DNA from: Platanthera guangdongensis
Taxonomy: Eukaryota > Streptophyta > Magnoliopsida > Asparagales > Orchidaceae
NCBI GenBank assembly: GCA_039583875.1
Contig: CM077151.1
Coordinates: 115,710,609-115,774,608, forward strand
DNA length: 64,000 nt
Direction: 5' to 3'
Below, in pieces: positions 32,985 through 42,969 of the stretch. A model generated the notes under the pieces. It saw only the letters and a program-made list of their open reading frames with translations. It was not told the origin of the DNA and made no database searches. Within the stretch, counting starts at the first letter, position 1; every line of letters starts with the position of its first letter. The position numbers and the translations under genes are program-made.

Positions 32985-34565
32985 TTAAACTCCTTGTCTT
33001 GGATCTCCAATAATCAGCTCTACTGGATGATCTCTAAGATGCCTGTGGGCTGGAGGCATCCTCACTTCTGGTTGAACCACTTCAGCATCTGCATCATGCT
33101 GTATACCTTGGAATTCTTCAGCAACTGGCACATGTAGTTCTCCCCCTGGACAGCAGCTACTCTCCTCTCCTTGCTGTCTTGCAGCAGGCACTTCTTTTAT
33201 AGTCAGCTTGTCCATTGTCTTTGTCAAACCTGTGGGGCTGCATACATTGCTAGACAACTCATTGTTAATAAGTTTTGTCTCATCAAAAACTACATGCACT
33301 GATTCTTCTACAACTTGTGTAGTCAAGTTGTAGACTCTATAAGCCTTACTATTATTGCTGTACCCAACAAAAATTCCCTCTTGGGACTTGGCAGCAAACT
33401 TAGTTAAGTAAGACTTCCCATTGTTAAGTATGAAGCATTTGCAACCAAAGATCCTAAAATAGGATAGGTTTGGTTTCCTGCCTTTCACTACTTCATAGGG
33501 GGTCTTGTTTAGCCTTTTAGTGATGGTAGCCCTATTTATAACATGGCATGCAGTGTTAACTGCTTCATCCCAAAAATACTCTAGCAGTGATGTATCACTT
33601 AGTAGGGTCCTACCAGCCTCTATCAAGGTCCTATTTTTCCTTTCAGCAATGCCATTTTGCTGAGGTGTTCTAGGTGAAGAGAATTCTTGAAATATCCCAA
33701 AGTCTTCACATAGTTTTGTCATGCTTTCAGATTGAAACTCAGTACCATGGTCACTTCTAATTTTGACCACAGTACTATTAAGTTCATTCTGAATTTGCTT
33801 GACAAAGCTGTAGAAGACACTAGGTGTTTCAGATTTCTGTCTCAAGAAGAACACCCAGGAAAACCTTGAGTAGTCATCAACAACTACAAAGGTATAGACC
33901 TTCCTACCTAAGTTGTGAACTGGCATTGGACCAAAGAGATCCATATGCAAGAGGTATAAACACCTCACAGCATCTTTGTTATCTATGCTTCTAAAGGTGG
34001 ATTTAGTCTGCTTGCCCTTTTGACAAGCTGAGCAAATACCATCTTTAACACACTTAACTTGAGGACCATTCCTCACTAACTCTTTGCTAAAGAGTTTGCT
34101 AATATTCTTGTAGTTTAGATGGGCTAGCCTCTTGTGCCATTTGACACAATGCGAGACTGTCTCATCAGCTACAAGACAAATAGGAGAACCATTGTTCTCA
34201 ATCATAATGTCTAGGCAGTAGACATTTCTCTTCCTATAACCTGTCAAGATGATCTCTTGATCACTTGACCTCTTGATATGACAACCATTTTTAACAAATG
34301 AGATGTCATACCCTACATCACTTAACTGACTTATACTTATTAGGTTGTGTTTCAACCCTTTTACGTAAGCCACTTGAGTAATGGTAACAAGGTTTGAAGA
34401 AATGTTACCAAACTCTTTGATGATTCCTTTTTCAGAACCACCAAAGGTCACTTTAGGACCATTTTTGATTGGAATGTAGTCCTTCAGTAGTCCCCTAGTT
34501 CCAGTCATATGTCTGGAACATCCACTGTCCAAGTACCATGTAGGGGTATGGCCACTTGGACTCAC
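32985..34565 (-). pseudogene. Copia-1 pol: protease and integrase
   Basis: A 526-codon open segment carries protease with WYLDSGCSRHMTG (catalytic D13) and then integrase. The zinc site is H144/H149/C178/C181. The catalytic triad is D209 (HMDLFGP), D272 (RSDHGTEF) and E308 (NGIAERKNRT), with DD35E spacing intact. The post-core region ([21 protein letters not shown]) and a linker rich in acidic residues follow. The domain-level sequence looks functional, but an in-frame TAA lies upstream (after SKVH) and another downstream, so no full polyprotein can be made without readthrough. Confidence 0.93.
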
Positions 34566-34577
34566 CTGTAAAACAGA

Positions 34578-35078
34578 TTAATGGACCTTAGAACACAAAG
34601 CAATTTTGGGTCCTTGGTACTTGTTAGTCTGTAACTTGACAAAGCTACCTACTGGCTTTCCACCAGGTAGCCTGCTACTCACCTTGACACTGGCATTATG
34701 CCAACAGTCCACTGCAAAGTGGCCAACCTTGCCACAGCACCAGCATTCAAACTTGTTGTACCTTTGCTTAGGTACAACCTTTGTTGTTTTATCTACATCA
34801 GACCTGTTGAATGTTGGGGCTTTGCCCTTGGACTTAAACTTGGACTGCTCAGTCCCTGCAGGTCTAACAAAGCCCAGTCCAACCTTGCCTTTATGATGAA
34901 CAAATTCATCAATTAAAGGTAGCACTGATTTAGGTTTTGAAAACCTAGCAACAAGCTCTCTTTATTTCTGAAGATTGATCTCCAGTCTCTTAATTTGATC
35001 ATTCTTATAGGTGATAGTTCCCATCTGAATCACAGTAATGTGTTTCAGCCTGGCTACCTCATTCAGTTTTTGATCAAA
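34578..35078 (-). pseudogene. Copia-1 gag-pol: second CCHC zinc knuckle region
   Basis: The same frame continues from gag through in-frame TAA codons near 35076 and 34965. From 34925 it encodes a short open segment with a CCHC knuckle C61-x2-C64-x4-H69-x4-C74 (ECWCCGKVGHFAVDC) and the GPK motif that precedes protease. It would bind RNA in the gag-pol precursor. This second knuckle lies well after the first one in gag. Confidence 0.88.
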
Positions 35079-36620
35079 TTATTTCTCAAAATCTGTTGCA
35101 ACAGCCTTGAGATCAGCAATCTCCTTTGCCTGACTTTTGGCTAGGGTCTTGCATTTCTTGTAGGCTTGCAACAGCACCTTATATTCATCTATAAGCTGAT
35201 GAATATCTTCCTCAGACTCAGATACATTCTCATCACTTGATGAAGAAGAATCTGATTCTGAACTAGAACAAGAATCTGAATTTAAACTTGAACTTTGTAC
35301 CTGACTGAGTCCTGACTGCTCCAGGATTTTGGCACTGTCTGTCAAAGCCATTAGCCCTTGGCAATAACTGTCTTCTTGTTCATAAATTGACTCCAAGATC
35401 TCCATGAATTCTTCCTCTTCTTCTTCTGCATACAGCCCTATGTAGGTTTCAGCCTCAGACTCAGTTTCTGAAGAAGATATATCTGATAGAGTCTTCTCCT
35501 TCTTAGCAACAAAAGACTTTTCTTTCTTCCCTTTGAAGTGAGTCTTTTTCCTGTCACCAGATTCCTTTCTCTTCTCTGGACAATCTGCAATAACATGGCC
35601 CTGTCTATTGCAGCAATAGCAAACAATCTTTGAACCAGTTGTCTTGCTTGATTTTGTCCTTCTCTTGTCATTCTTTGAAGATCTCTTTTTCTGATAAGAG
35701 TCTTCCTTTCCTTGTGATGTAGAAGGCCTTGACTTCCACTGTTTCTTTTTCAAAAACTTCTGAAAGTGTCTGGTGAAAGCAGCAAAGTCTTCATCACTTT
35801 CACTGCTCTTATACTTTGTGCTGACAGACTCATCAGACTCTGATTCAACTACCTCTAGAGGTGGAGTTAAAGACTTATTCCTGCACTTTCTGGGAACTTC
35901 TGTCTTGAAAGCAACAGTTCTTTCTTTGTGCTCAGTCCTTGTTGATTTCTCCTCCTCTTTTCTCACTGTTAACTGCATCTCATATGACAATAGCTTGCCA
36001 AACAGTGTGGGAGGTGGAATTTCCCCCAACTTAGCCATTTCTCTTATGGCACAGATCTTGGTGTCCCAATCTTTGGTTAGGGACCTTAAGAACTTGTCGT
36101 TTAGTTCATAGTTAGTGAACTCTCTTCCATAAGACATGAGTTCATTAACTATTCTGTAAAATTTCTTATAGCACTCAGTGATGCTATCACTCTTTCCTTG
36201 CCTAAAGCTCTCATACTCCTGATTTAGCAAGGACTTCCTATCTTGCCTAACTTCTTCAGAACCTTCCATATAGACAATGAGAGTATCCCACATCTCTTTT
36301 GCTGTCTTGCAGTGAATTAAGTTCTGAAAAGTGGCATCATCAATGGCACTCACTATTATGTTTTGTGCCCTCTTGTCCATGGTGGCCAGGACAATTTCAT
36401 CCTTAGTCATCTCAGAGAAATCCTTTGGAGTTCTCTGATTTGCATCCAATACTGAAATCTTCATTGGCACATAAGGCCCTTCCTTTACTGTGATGTATAT
36501 TCTAGGGTCAGAGGCTTCCATAAATAGCCTTACCCTCTCTTTCCAGATCCCAAAGATCTCCTTTCTGCATATGGGTAATTTCATGGAACCCAATTCCTTG
36601 TGATTCTCATAAGAACCCAT
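35079..36620 (-). CDS. gag: Copia-1 gag (capsid/nucleocapsid), 513 codons open
   Basis: It starts MGSYENHKELGSMKLP at 36620, about 115 bp after the primer site. The N-terminal two thirds show the gag core of copia elements (FGIWKERVRLFMEA, AKEMWDTLIVYMEGSEEV, YKKFYRIVNELMSYG, LTKDWDTK). After a charged, Lys/Ser-rich stretch comes a CCHC zinc knuckle C334/C337/H342/C347 (CYCCNRQGHVIADC). A very acidic, Ser/Glu-rich tail follows, and the frame meets a TAA at 35076-35078 (after TDFEK). Gag forms the virus-like particle and packages RNA. The stop probably arose by mutation because the same frame carries on into the second knuckle and pol. Confidence 0.92.
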   Translation of the reverse strand: MGSYENHKELGSMKLPICRKEIFGIWKERVRLFMEASDPRIYITVKEGPYVPMKISVLDANQRTPKDFSEMTKDEIVLATMDKRAQNIIVSAIDDATFQNLIHCKTAKEMWDTLIVYMEGSEEVRQDRKSLLNQEYESFRQGKSDSITECYKKFYRIVNELMSYGREFTNYELNDKFLRSLTKDWDTKICAIREMAKLGEIPPPTLFGKLLSYEMQLTVRKEEEKSTRTEHKERTVAFKTEVPRKCRNKSLTPPLEVVESESDESVSTKYKSSESDEDFAAFTRHFQKFLKKKQWKSRPSTSQGKEDSYQKKRSSKNDKRRTKSSKTTGSKIVCYCCNRQGHVIADCPEKRKESGDRKKTHFKGKKEKSFVAKKEKTLSDISSSETESEAETYIGLYAEEEEEEFMEILESIYEQEDSYCQGLMALTDSAKILEQSGLSQVQSSSLNSDSCSSSESDSSSSSDENVSESEEDIHQLIDEYKVLLQAYKKCKTLAKSQAKEIADLKAVATDFEK

Positions 36621-36722
36621 GTTTCTTGATGTTCTTGATTTTCTTGAAACTGTGTAATACCTTACTCTGAATCTGCCAACCAGGATTTCCTCAGGCTATT
36701 AGTCCTTGTTTTGAGGAACCTC

Positions 36723-36734
36723 GCTTTGATACCA
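36723..36734 (-). other. Primer binding site of copia-1 (initiator tRNA-Met type)
   Basis: Two bases after the 5' LTR end the minus strand reads TGGTATCAAAGC, one mismatch from TGGTATCAGAGC, the usual complement of the plant initiator tRNA-Met 3' end. Confidence 0.92.
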
Positions 36735-36736
36735 CT

Positions 36737-38961
36737 TGAAAGATATGGTACCTAAACAACTAGAGGGGGGGGGTGAATAGGTGACCTAATCCTTTTCTAA
36801 CTTTGTTGGCAGCTACTTAGTTAAATCACAGAGTTCTAACTACTTTTGCACAGCAAACAGCAATAACAAAACATACACAGCACAATCACAGCACAACACA
36901 CAGTGTTTTATAGTGGTTCCCCAAGATATGGGTACATCCACTTTCCCCCTTCGCCTATCTAGCAGTGTACTAGATTCGGCCAAACTCCTGCACTGTCTCA
37001 GAACCCAAATTGGTTCCTACCTCAGGCCCAAAGTCTTACAACTCAGCTTTATCCCAAAGCCTATACTCAGCCAATCAAGGCTTACACTCAGCCAATCCAA
37101 GGCCTACACTCAGAGATCTCAATCTCCTACACTCAGGCAAACAAGCCCTACCCTCAGCCTTTATAAATATAGGCTTACAATCACTCAGATCCAAAGGATC
37201 CTACAAGTTAAAAAAGATATTACAAAATATAACTCTACAACTCAGAATAATAAGAGAGGAGTTGAGAGATTCTTGATGAGTTCTTGGAAGAACTCAGCTG
37301 GATTCACCCTGACTTAGCTTTCTTCAAAGCTTCTTGAGTAGAACTGAATAAGGCTGAATCCTCTGCAGTTGTTCCTTGACCTCTGCCACTTAAGATCCAG
37401 ACTGAATCTGAATCCTTCTTCTCAGCCTAGTTCCAAAGGCTGATTTCTTGGATGGAGCCCTCTCTCTCCAACTTCTTAGATCTGCAGTTGGACTGCAAGA
37501 TCTTCTTGTGTTGATACTCTGTGTACTACTTTTCTGATTACTTGAATAATCTGTACTACTTGTTAATCACTTGATCAACTCTTTCAACAACTTCAACAAC
37601 AACAGTTTCTGTAAACTGTGGATGCCTATTTATAGACCTTCTTCATGGTAACCGGCTGGTCCGGTTCATAACTGACTTCTGATATCTCTGACAGTTGCTG
37701 TAGACCGGCTGGATCGGTAGCTGTCATGTCAACCAGTCACTTCTTGAAAATCTCTAACAGTCGGTAAGTGTCGAGACTTTCTGTCTTTAAGTGTCGACAC
37801 TTATAGACCAAGTGTCGACACATGCTTTGTAAGTGTCGACACAAGTCTACAAGGTGTCGACAAATATCCTTATATGTCTCGACACAGATTCTTCTTCATG
37901 TGTCGACACTGAAATTGAGTGTCGACACAAGTACTTGTTCTTCTAGCTTTTGCTGAATTCTTCTAAGTGTCGACACATATCCTTTGTGTCGACACAACTT
38001 CTTGTGTTGAATCTGTCTAGTGTCGACACTGCTTCTTGGTGTCGACACATAGTCTTCTATGTTGAAACTTGCTGAGTGTCGACACAGCTCCTTGTGTCGA
38101 CACACCATCTTGTTGTTGAGACTTCAGCTGAGTGTCGACACATTCCCATAGTGTCGACACTTGTACTTAGAATAATTTGTTGTTCTTTCTGTTCTTTGCT
38201 AAGTGTCGACACAGCTCCATGTGTCGACACTTTCTTCAAGTGTTGAGTCTTTAGCTGTGTGTCGACACATTATTCTGGGTGTCGACACATACTTCAAATG
38301 TTGACTCTTCTGTTGGGTGTCGACACATTGTGTTGAGTGTCGACACTTTCTTCAAATGCTGACTCTTCTGCATAGTGTCGACACATTGTGTTGAGTGTTG
38401 ACACTTACTTCAAATGCTGACTCTTCTGCATAGTGTCGACACATTGTGTTGAGTGTCGACACTTACTTCAAATGCTGACTCTTCTGCATAGTGTCGACAC
38501 ATTGTGTTGAGTGTCGACACTTACTTCAAATGCAGACTCTTCTGCATAGTGTCGACACATTGTGTTGAGTGTCGACACTTGTACTTAGACTCTGCAGACT
38601 TTTGTTGAGTGTTGACACAGCTCCAAGTGTCGACACTTTCTGGTGTAGACACAGCTTCACTGGGTGTCGACACAGCTCCTTGTGTCGACACTTTCTGTCT
38701 GGTGTCAACTCTGCATCCCAGGTGTCGACACAATGACTCCAAGTGTCGACACATCTTGTCTGGGTGTCGACACAAGTCTTCTTAAATGTCGACACTTTCC
38801 CTCTGGGTGTCGACACATGGACTTAGAAACTTTCTGCTTCAGTCCAGTTCTTTCTTAACCTGCACAAGTAACTCAAACATACATCAAATACATTATGATG
38901 TATATCATTGAGTTGGGTGAGGCTTCTTCAAATCAGGTACATTTGACCAATGTACCCAACA
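36737..38961 (-). repeat. 5' LTR of copia-1
   Basis: This 2225 bp LTR is nearly identical to the 3' LTR. It carries the same GTGTCGACAC array (about 37777-38820) with the same 58 bp tandem block (38299-38590). A few palindromes differ between the LTRs by single changes, several of them at the central CG (for example GTGTTGACAC at about 38396). Confidence 0.95.
37777..38820. repeat. GTGTCGACAC palindrome array in copia-1 5' LTR
   Basis: It has the same organisation as in the 3' LTR, with about 35 palindromes, pairs about 20 bp apart and a 58 bp tandem block. In the transcription direction it lies upstream of the conserved block near the LTR end, so it would sit in the promoter-proximal U3 part. 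Confidence 0.95.
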
Positions 38962-39245
38962 CAACCCCTTCCTCACCAAGAATATTAGGGAGAGAGAAAT
39001 CTAAATTCCTCTGAGGAGGTTCTACAAGCTCTAGGGTAACTTCAGCTTCATCAGAGAGCATTTCCACATTCTCCCCCTCAATTTGTTCCATGGGCTGAGA
39101 ATCTTCTGGAATTTCTTCAGGAATCTCTTCAGGATCGATGAAGAGGGGATCATCTGAAGTTAGATCTTCTAACATTTTGTCAATATCATTTGAGCCACCA
39201 TCCTGCACAGAGGTGTTATTCTCATCCTCAGACTGGGTTATATTT
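38962..39245 (-). pseudogene. ORF3 of family B, left arm, middle part
   Basis: This continues the ORF3 interrupted by copia-1: VTLELVEPPQRNLDFSLPNILGEEGVV and SQPMEQIEGENVEMLSDEAE match 45785-45960 of the right arm. It is an acidic region. At 39246 it is interrupted again by the gag-only gypsy element and resumes at 45208. Confidence 0.88.
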
Positions 39246-41475
39246 TGTAACAGCTCAAATTCGAGAAACGGGAAAATATTGGGTGACACGACCTAGAACA
39301 CGGGCGTGTCCCAGGGCTTGTCCTGCTCGAGTTGTGCAGCTGGGCGCGTGGTCGACGAAATTCATTCGACGAATTTTCGGGAGGTACACGCCTGTGACAC
39401 GGGCGTGTTAGGGGGCGTGACATAGGGCGTGTCCTCCCATGATCGACGATTCTCTCTCGAGTAGTTGAGGTCGACGAATACTCAAGAAAGAGGGTACACG
39501 GCCTGTGACACGGGCATGTCACAGGGCTTGTTCCGCTCATACTCGAGTAGCTCTCGTGTAGGTCGAAATGTACTCGAGTAGGTGGAAACGTACTCGAGTA
39601 AGAGGGGGGGGTGACACGGGCTTGTAATCCCTGTGACACGGGCGTGTCCTATCTAGGTACTCGAGTAGTTGGTTTTCTCTCGAGTAAGTCCTCTCGAGTA
39701 GGTCTCGAGTGGGTTACACGCCCCGTATCACGGGCGTGACTAGGCTGACACGGCCGTGACATGGGCGTGTCACCTTGCCATGGGTAAGCTTGGATGAGTC
39801 GGTTCGTGTACCGCTTAAGGTACACACCCTGTGACACGAGCGTGTCGAGACCGAAAGATGATTTTTCAAAGATTTTGTGACAATTCATTTCCCTATCCTG
39901 AATCCAAGGGCTGGGCTCTGTCCAGGTGCTTATATGGCCGAGATTTGAGAGCATTCCCCTTTTTCTAAATCTTCTTCTTCTCCATCTCATTTCAAGAGAG
40001 AGAAAGAGAAAGGGAGCAAGGGAAGAAAGGAGAACGCAAGCCAGCTGCTGGAGGAGCTGCGGAGTGTGGATTGAAGATTTGAGAATGAATTCGTGGGAAG
40101 GCAAAGCCGAGGTGGTGACTTCCATCCAGCTACTTCATGGCGCTGAAGCGATCTTCAAGGGTAACGATCTCCTTCTTGGACATCGAAGTCCTCTCTTTAT
40201 GCATGAGCGTGGAATCCTCCACCAATAGGTGGATTTCGGAAGTGATTCCTTGGTTGAGTCTGCATCTAGAGCCGGAAGTGTGGAGTACGACATAGGCATG
40301 CTGTGTGAAGCCCATCTGGACGGGTAGTCTGGATTGGTGATGATCATGGGTAAACCGGAGAAGTCTCCGTGAATTTGATGTTGTGAAAGGTTTATGCTTT
40401 GGTTGAATGGTTGTGTATGGATGAATGAATATTGGTTATGGATGTATGGAGGCTTTAGTTAAGATCCTGGTTATGTTGAGAGATCAATGGATAGCATGGC
40501 TGGGGGAAGCGTGGAATGAACCTGGCATGTTACACCACATGGTGTGGGTTAATCTGTATTAGTGAGGATCGATGGGTGGCAATGTTTGGGAGGAAGTGAG
40601 GTGGACCCTACTTGCTGCACCACATAGTGTGGGTTGATCGGATATAGGTGAGGAGTCGATGGGTGGCAATGCCAGAGGAGCCTTGAGATACCTGGCTGCC
40701 ACACCACATGGTGTGGGTCGATCTGCTCTTGTTGTTTGTGAATGCTGCGAGGTAGTACCTCTGAGTGGTATGGACGAGATGTCGCCAATAGTGAGATTGG
40801 TGGACTGGGATTGAACCACCCAGCCAATAAGTGAAGAGCCTCGATCAGCGGTGTATGACTGGTATATCCGGTACATCAAGAAGGTGCCCTGAGTGCACGG
40901 AGATTCCGTTGGAGACCGACATTTGTGATAGGGACTATGATTGATAGATTGATAGAAATGATGATTGTTATGCATACAGGGAAGGAACCACTGCACCGAG
41001 TAAGGGGTAGGGTCGTTATAAGTGGTCAGTTAATGCTGACCATTACTTTATTTTTTGTTTGGATTGGATGGCTAATTGTAGGTGCTGCTGCTTGAATTGA
41101 CATGAGCGGAATGGAGGCTTGCTACTAAAGGCCCTTGAAGGCCGAGAAAAACGTGGTTGGATTTCATGTGTGGCCGGCCTGCATGCCGATGTACGAAAAT
41201 GTATTTGTGAAAAGAGAAACTTTTAAGTCCTTAAGGCCAGTGTGTGTGGGTTGTATACATTCTTGATTTTGATATATAAATGTGGAGTTTATATAGTAGT
41301 GGACATTCTCTGAGCTGAGTTCATTTAACTTAAAATGCTGCGCTAGAATGTATTGTGTTAGGATGCGAGTAGATTTTGATTTCCACAAGTAATTATGCCG
41401 CTTGTCTGTGACATATGGCGTGGGGCCCCGACCGGACCCACCGTTATATGACACGTGACGCGTGGGGGCGTTACA
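39246..41475 (+). repeat. 5' LTR of the gag-only element
   Basis: It starts TGTAACAGCTCAAATTC and ends GGGGGCGTTACA. The first ~600 bp are the ACACGGGCGTGT / TACTCGAGTA array. A transcribed-looking CT-rich leader with a GAGAGAAAGAGAAAGG tract follows, then low-complexity diverged direct repeats around TACACCACATGGTGTGGG (about 40520-40720). No gene is seen. Confidence 0.93.
39280..39850. repeat. ACACGGGCGTGT / TACTCGAGTA array in gag-only LTR 1
   Basis: Repeated GTGACACGGGCGTGTC words (an ACACG-GG-CGTGT palindrome) alternate with AGGGCGTGTC, TACTCGAGTA and TCGACGAATT. CACGGGCGTG is the exact reverse complement of the CACGCCCGTG core in the Tat LTRs. Some units have decayed CGs compared with LTR 2. 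Confidence 0.9.
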
Positions 41476-41478
41476 AAG

Positions 41479-41490
41479 TGGTATAAGATC
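41479..41490 (+). other. Primer binding site of the gag-only element
   Basis: TGGTATAAGATC lies three bases after the LTR end. It resembles the initiator tRNA-Met site TGGTATCAGAGC with changes. The gap from here to 41641 holds no gene. Confidence 0.75.
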
Positions 41491-41641
41491 CAGGTTGAGA
41501 TTGTTTGGGAGGAGAGAACATAATTGAACTCACGAATGTCCCATAGGAATGTATTTCATGCACGTGAAGTGCGTGAGTGTGTAAGCAATGTATAATTACC
41601 GTTATGACATGGATACTTAATGGTGTTTTGTACATTGCTAG

Positions 41642-42697
41642 GTGGCGAGGAGTGGTGTTGGGCAGTCTGAACCCCAGCGGTCTGATGAGATTGTAGCACC
41701 CGTTGCATCGCCTACGCCTCCTTCAGCGGAGACCATACAGGTGGTGACGGAGACAGTGCTTGCAGTATTGCAGGCACAGCATACTGGACAGGCAAGGCCT
41801 ACAGGAGTACCAGTACATACTGGTGCACTGCAAGAGCATGTTGCAGCTGTGGTGGAGGCGCAAGCAATAGACGAGTCATTGAAAAGCTTTATGGAGTTTC
41901 ATCCACCTACGTTTGGTGGAGCATGTTCTCCAAAGCAGGCGGAAGATTTGTTGGCTCGAGTAAATAGGATCCTGACTGCAATCAGGATGGCAGAGGAGCA
42001 GAAAGGGACGTTAGCCACTTTTCTATTGGAAGACGATGCGAGACTGTGATGGGACGAGATGGAGGTGCATCACTTGGCAGGTCGTGGATTAGCGGAGGTT
42101 TCAATGGATGAATTCTCCTGATTTTTTTAGCCAAGTATTTGCCAGTGTCGCAGCAGATTGCGATGGAAAATGAGTTTCAATGCTTGGTGCATGGTGAGGC
42201 AAATATTGATACATACCTGCATGAGTTTACCAGACTAGGGAGATATGCAGGGTCTACCTTCGCGGAGGAAGCGCGGAAGATGAATCGATTTTATGAGGGA
42301 CTGCGGGATGAGTTAAGGTTGGTCCTCCCAAGTTCGGTGAACCAAGGCGTTGGTTGATATGGCCCATGCTTTGGAAAAAGATTTGAAGCAGGTACAAGAG
42401 AAGAAGAAACTGGCAGTGGAAAAGCCAGAGTTTAAAGTGCCACAATCAGAGCAGTCGTAGTTTAGAAGACGAGAAAAGAAAAAGTTTAGGCCTATGGAAT
42501 CAGCTCCTTCGTTTGTTTCTTCGGGGGCGACTTATAGGTCAGGACGTGTTGATACACGTATATGCTATAATTGCGGGAAGCAAGGACACATAGCAAAATT
42601 TTGTTGGAATGACCCTTCGAGAAGTGAGAAAAAGATAGGTGTGTCGTATGAAGACAAGGGTAAAGCAGTGGCCGAGTCATCTGCATCCCGGACGTAA
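41642..42697 (+). pseudogene. gag: Gypsy gag of the gag-only element, broken
   Basis: Three open pieces make up one gag. The first (41642-42049) has the Tekay-type core start (SLKSFMEFHPPTFGGACSP, AEDLLARVNRILTAI). The second (42139-42357) has VSQQIAMENEFQCLVHGEANIDTYLHEFTRLGRY. The third (42494-42697) carries a CCHC knuckle, CYNCGKQGHIAKFC. A TGA at 42047 and frameshifts near 42120 and 42345 separate them. The first piece starts at GTG directly after an in-frame TAG, so the original start codon may be lost. This copy cannot make a full Gag. Confidence 0.9.
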
Positions 42698-42954
42698 CCT
42701 CGATTGCATAATTTGGAAGTGCAAGAGCCGCAAAGCACAATTTGTGATATGTTATGATGTATGTTGACAACTTGGTGCAAATACAGTGATCGATTGATTA
42801 TGATACAGGTATATGCTGTTTGAGGGTATAATGTTGGTGGCTAGAGATCACTAGCAGAAACTGTGGATTGTACAAAAGTTGTTGTAACATATGAGCTTGA
42901 TGTCATAAAAGTTTGGTTACTGTTTTCTGTGCAATTTTGTGGATGAAATTTCAT

Positions 42955-42969
42955 GAATTAGGGGATGCT
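42955..42969 (+). other. Polypurine tract of the gag-only element
   Basis: GAATTAGGGGATGCT directly precedes the 3' LTR start. The stretch 42698-42954 between gag and this tract shows no coding motif. Confidence 0.8.

Larger units (their letters stand above)
25533..38961 (-). mobile_element. Copia-1: complete SIRE/Maximus-type Ty1/copia element (13.4 kb)
   Basis: Two LTRs of 2223 and 2225 bp, a 5 bp target duplication, a primer site and a polypurine tract define a full-length minus-strand element. Order on the minus strand: 5' LTR, PBS, gag with a CCHC knuckle, second knuckle, protease, integrase, RT, RNase H, spacer with palindrome array, ORF3, PPT, 3' LTR. By eye the LTRs differ at roughly 25-30 positions, about 1.2%, so insertion is recent. 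At 1.3e-8 substitutions per site per year, an assumed grass-type rate, that is about half a million years. gag-pol is nevertheless broken several times while ORF3 is open. Confidence 0.96.

Noticed and set aside
34550..34580. Splice-acceptor-like TCTGTTTTACAG before protease in copia-1, with similar sequences at 20830-20860, 21140 and 50265
   Set aside because: Comparison of copies shows the conserved sequence encodes V-L-Q-V-S-P-S-G upstream of protease, so CAG/GT falls on Gln-Val codons. The nearby stop is better explained as a mutation. RNA sequencing would settle it.
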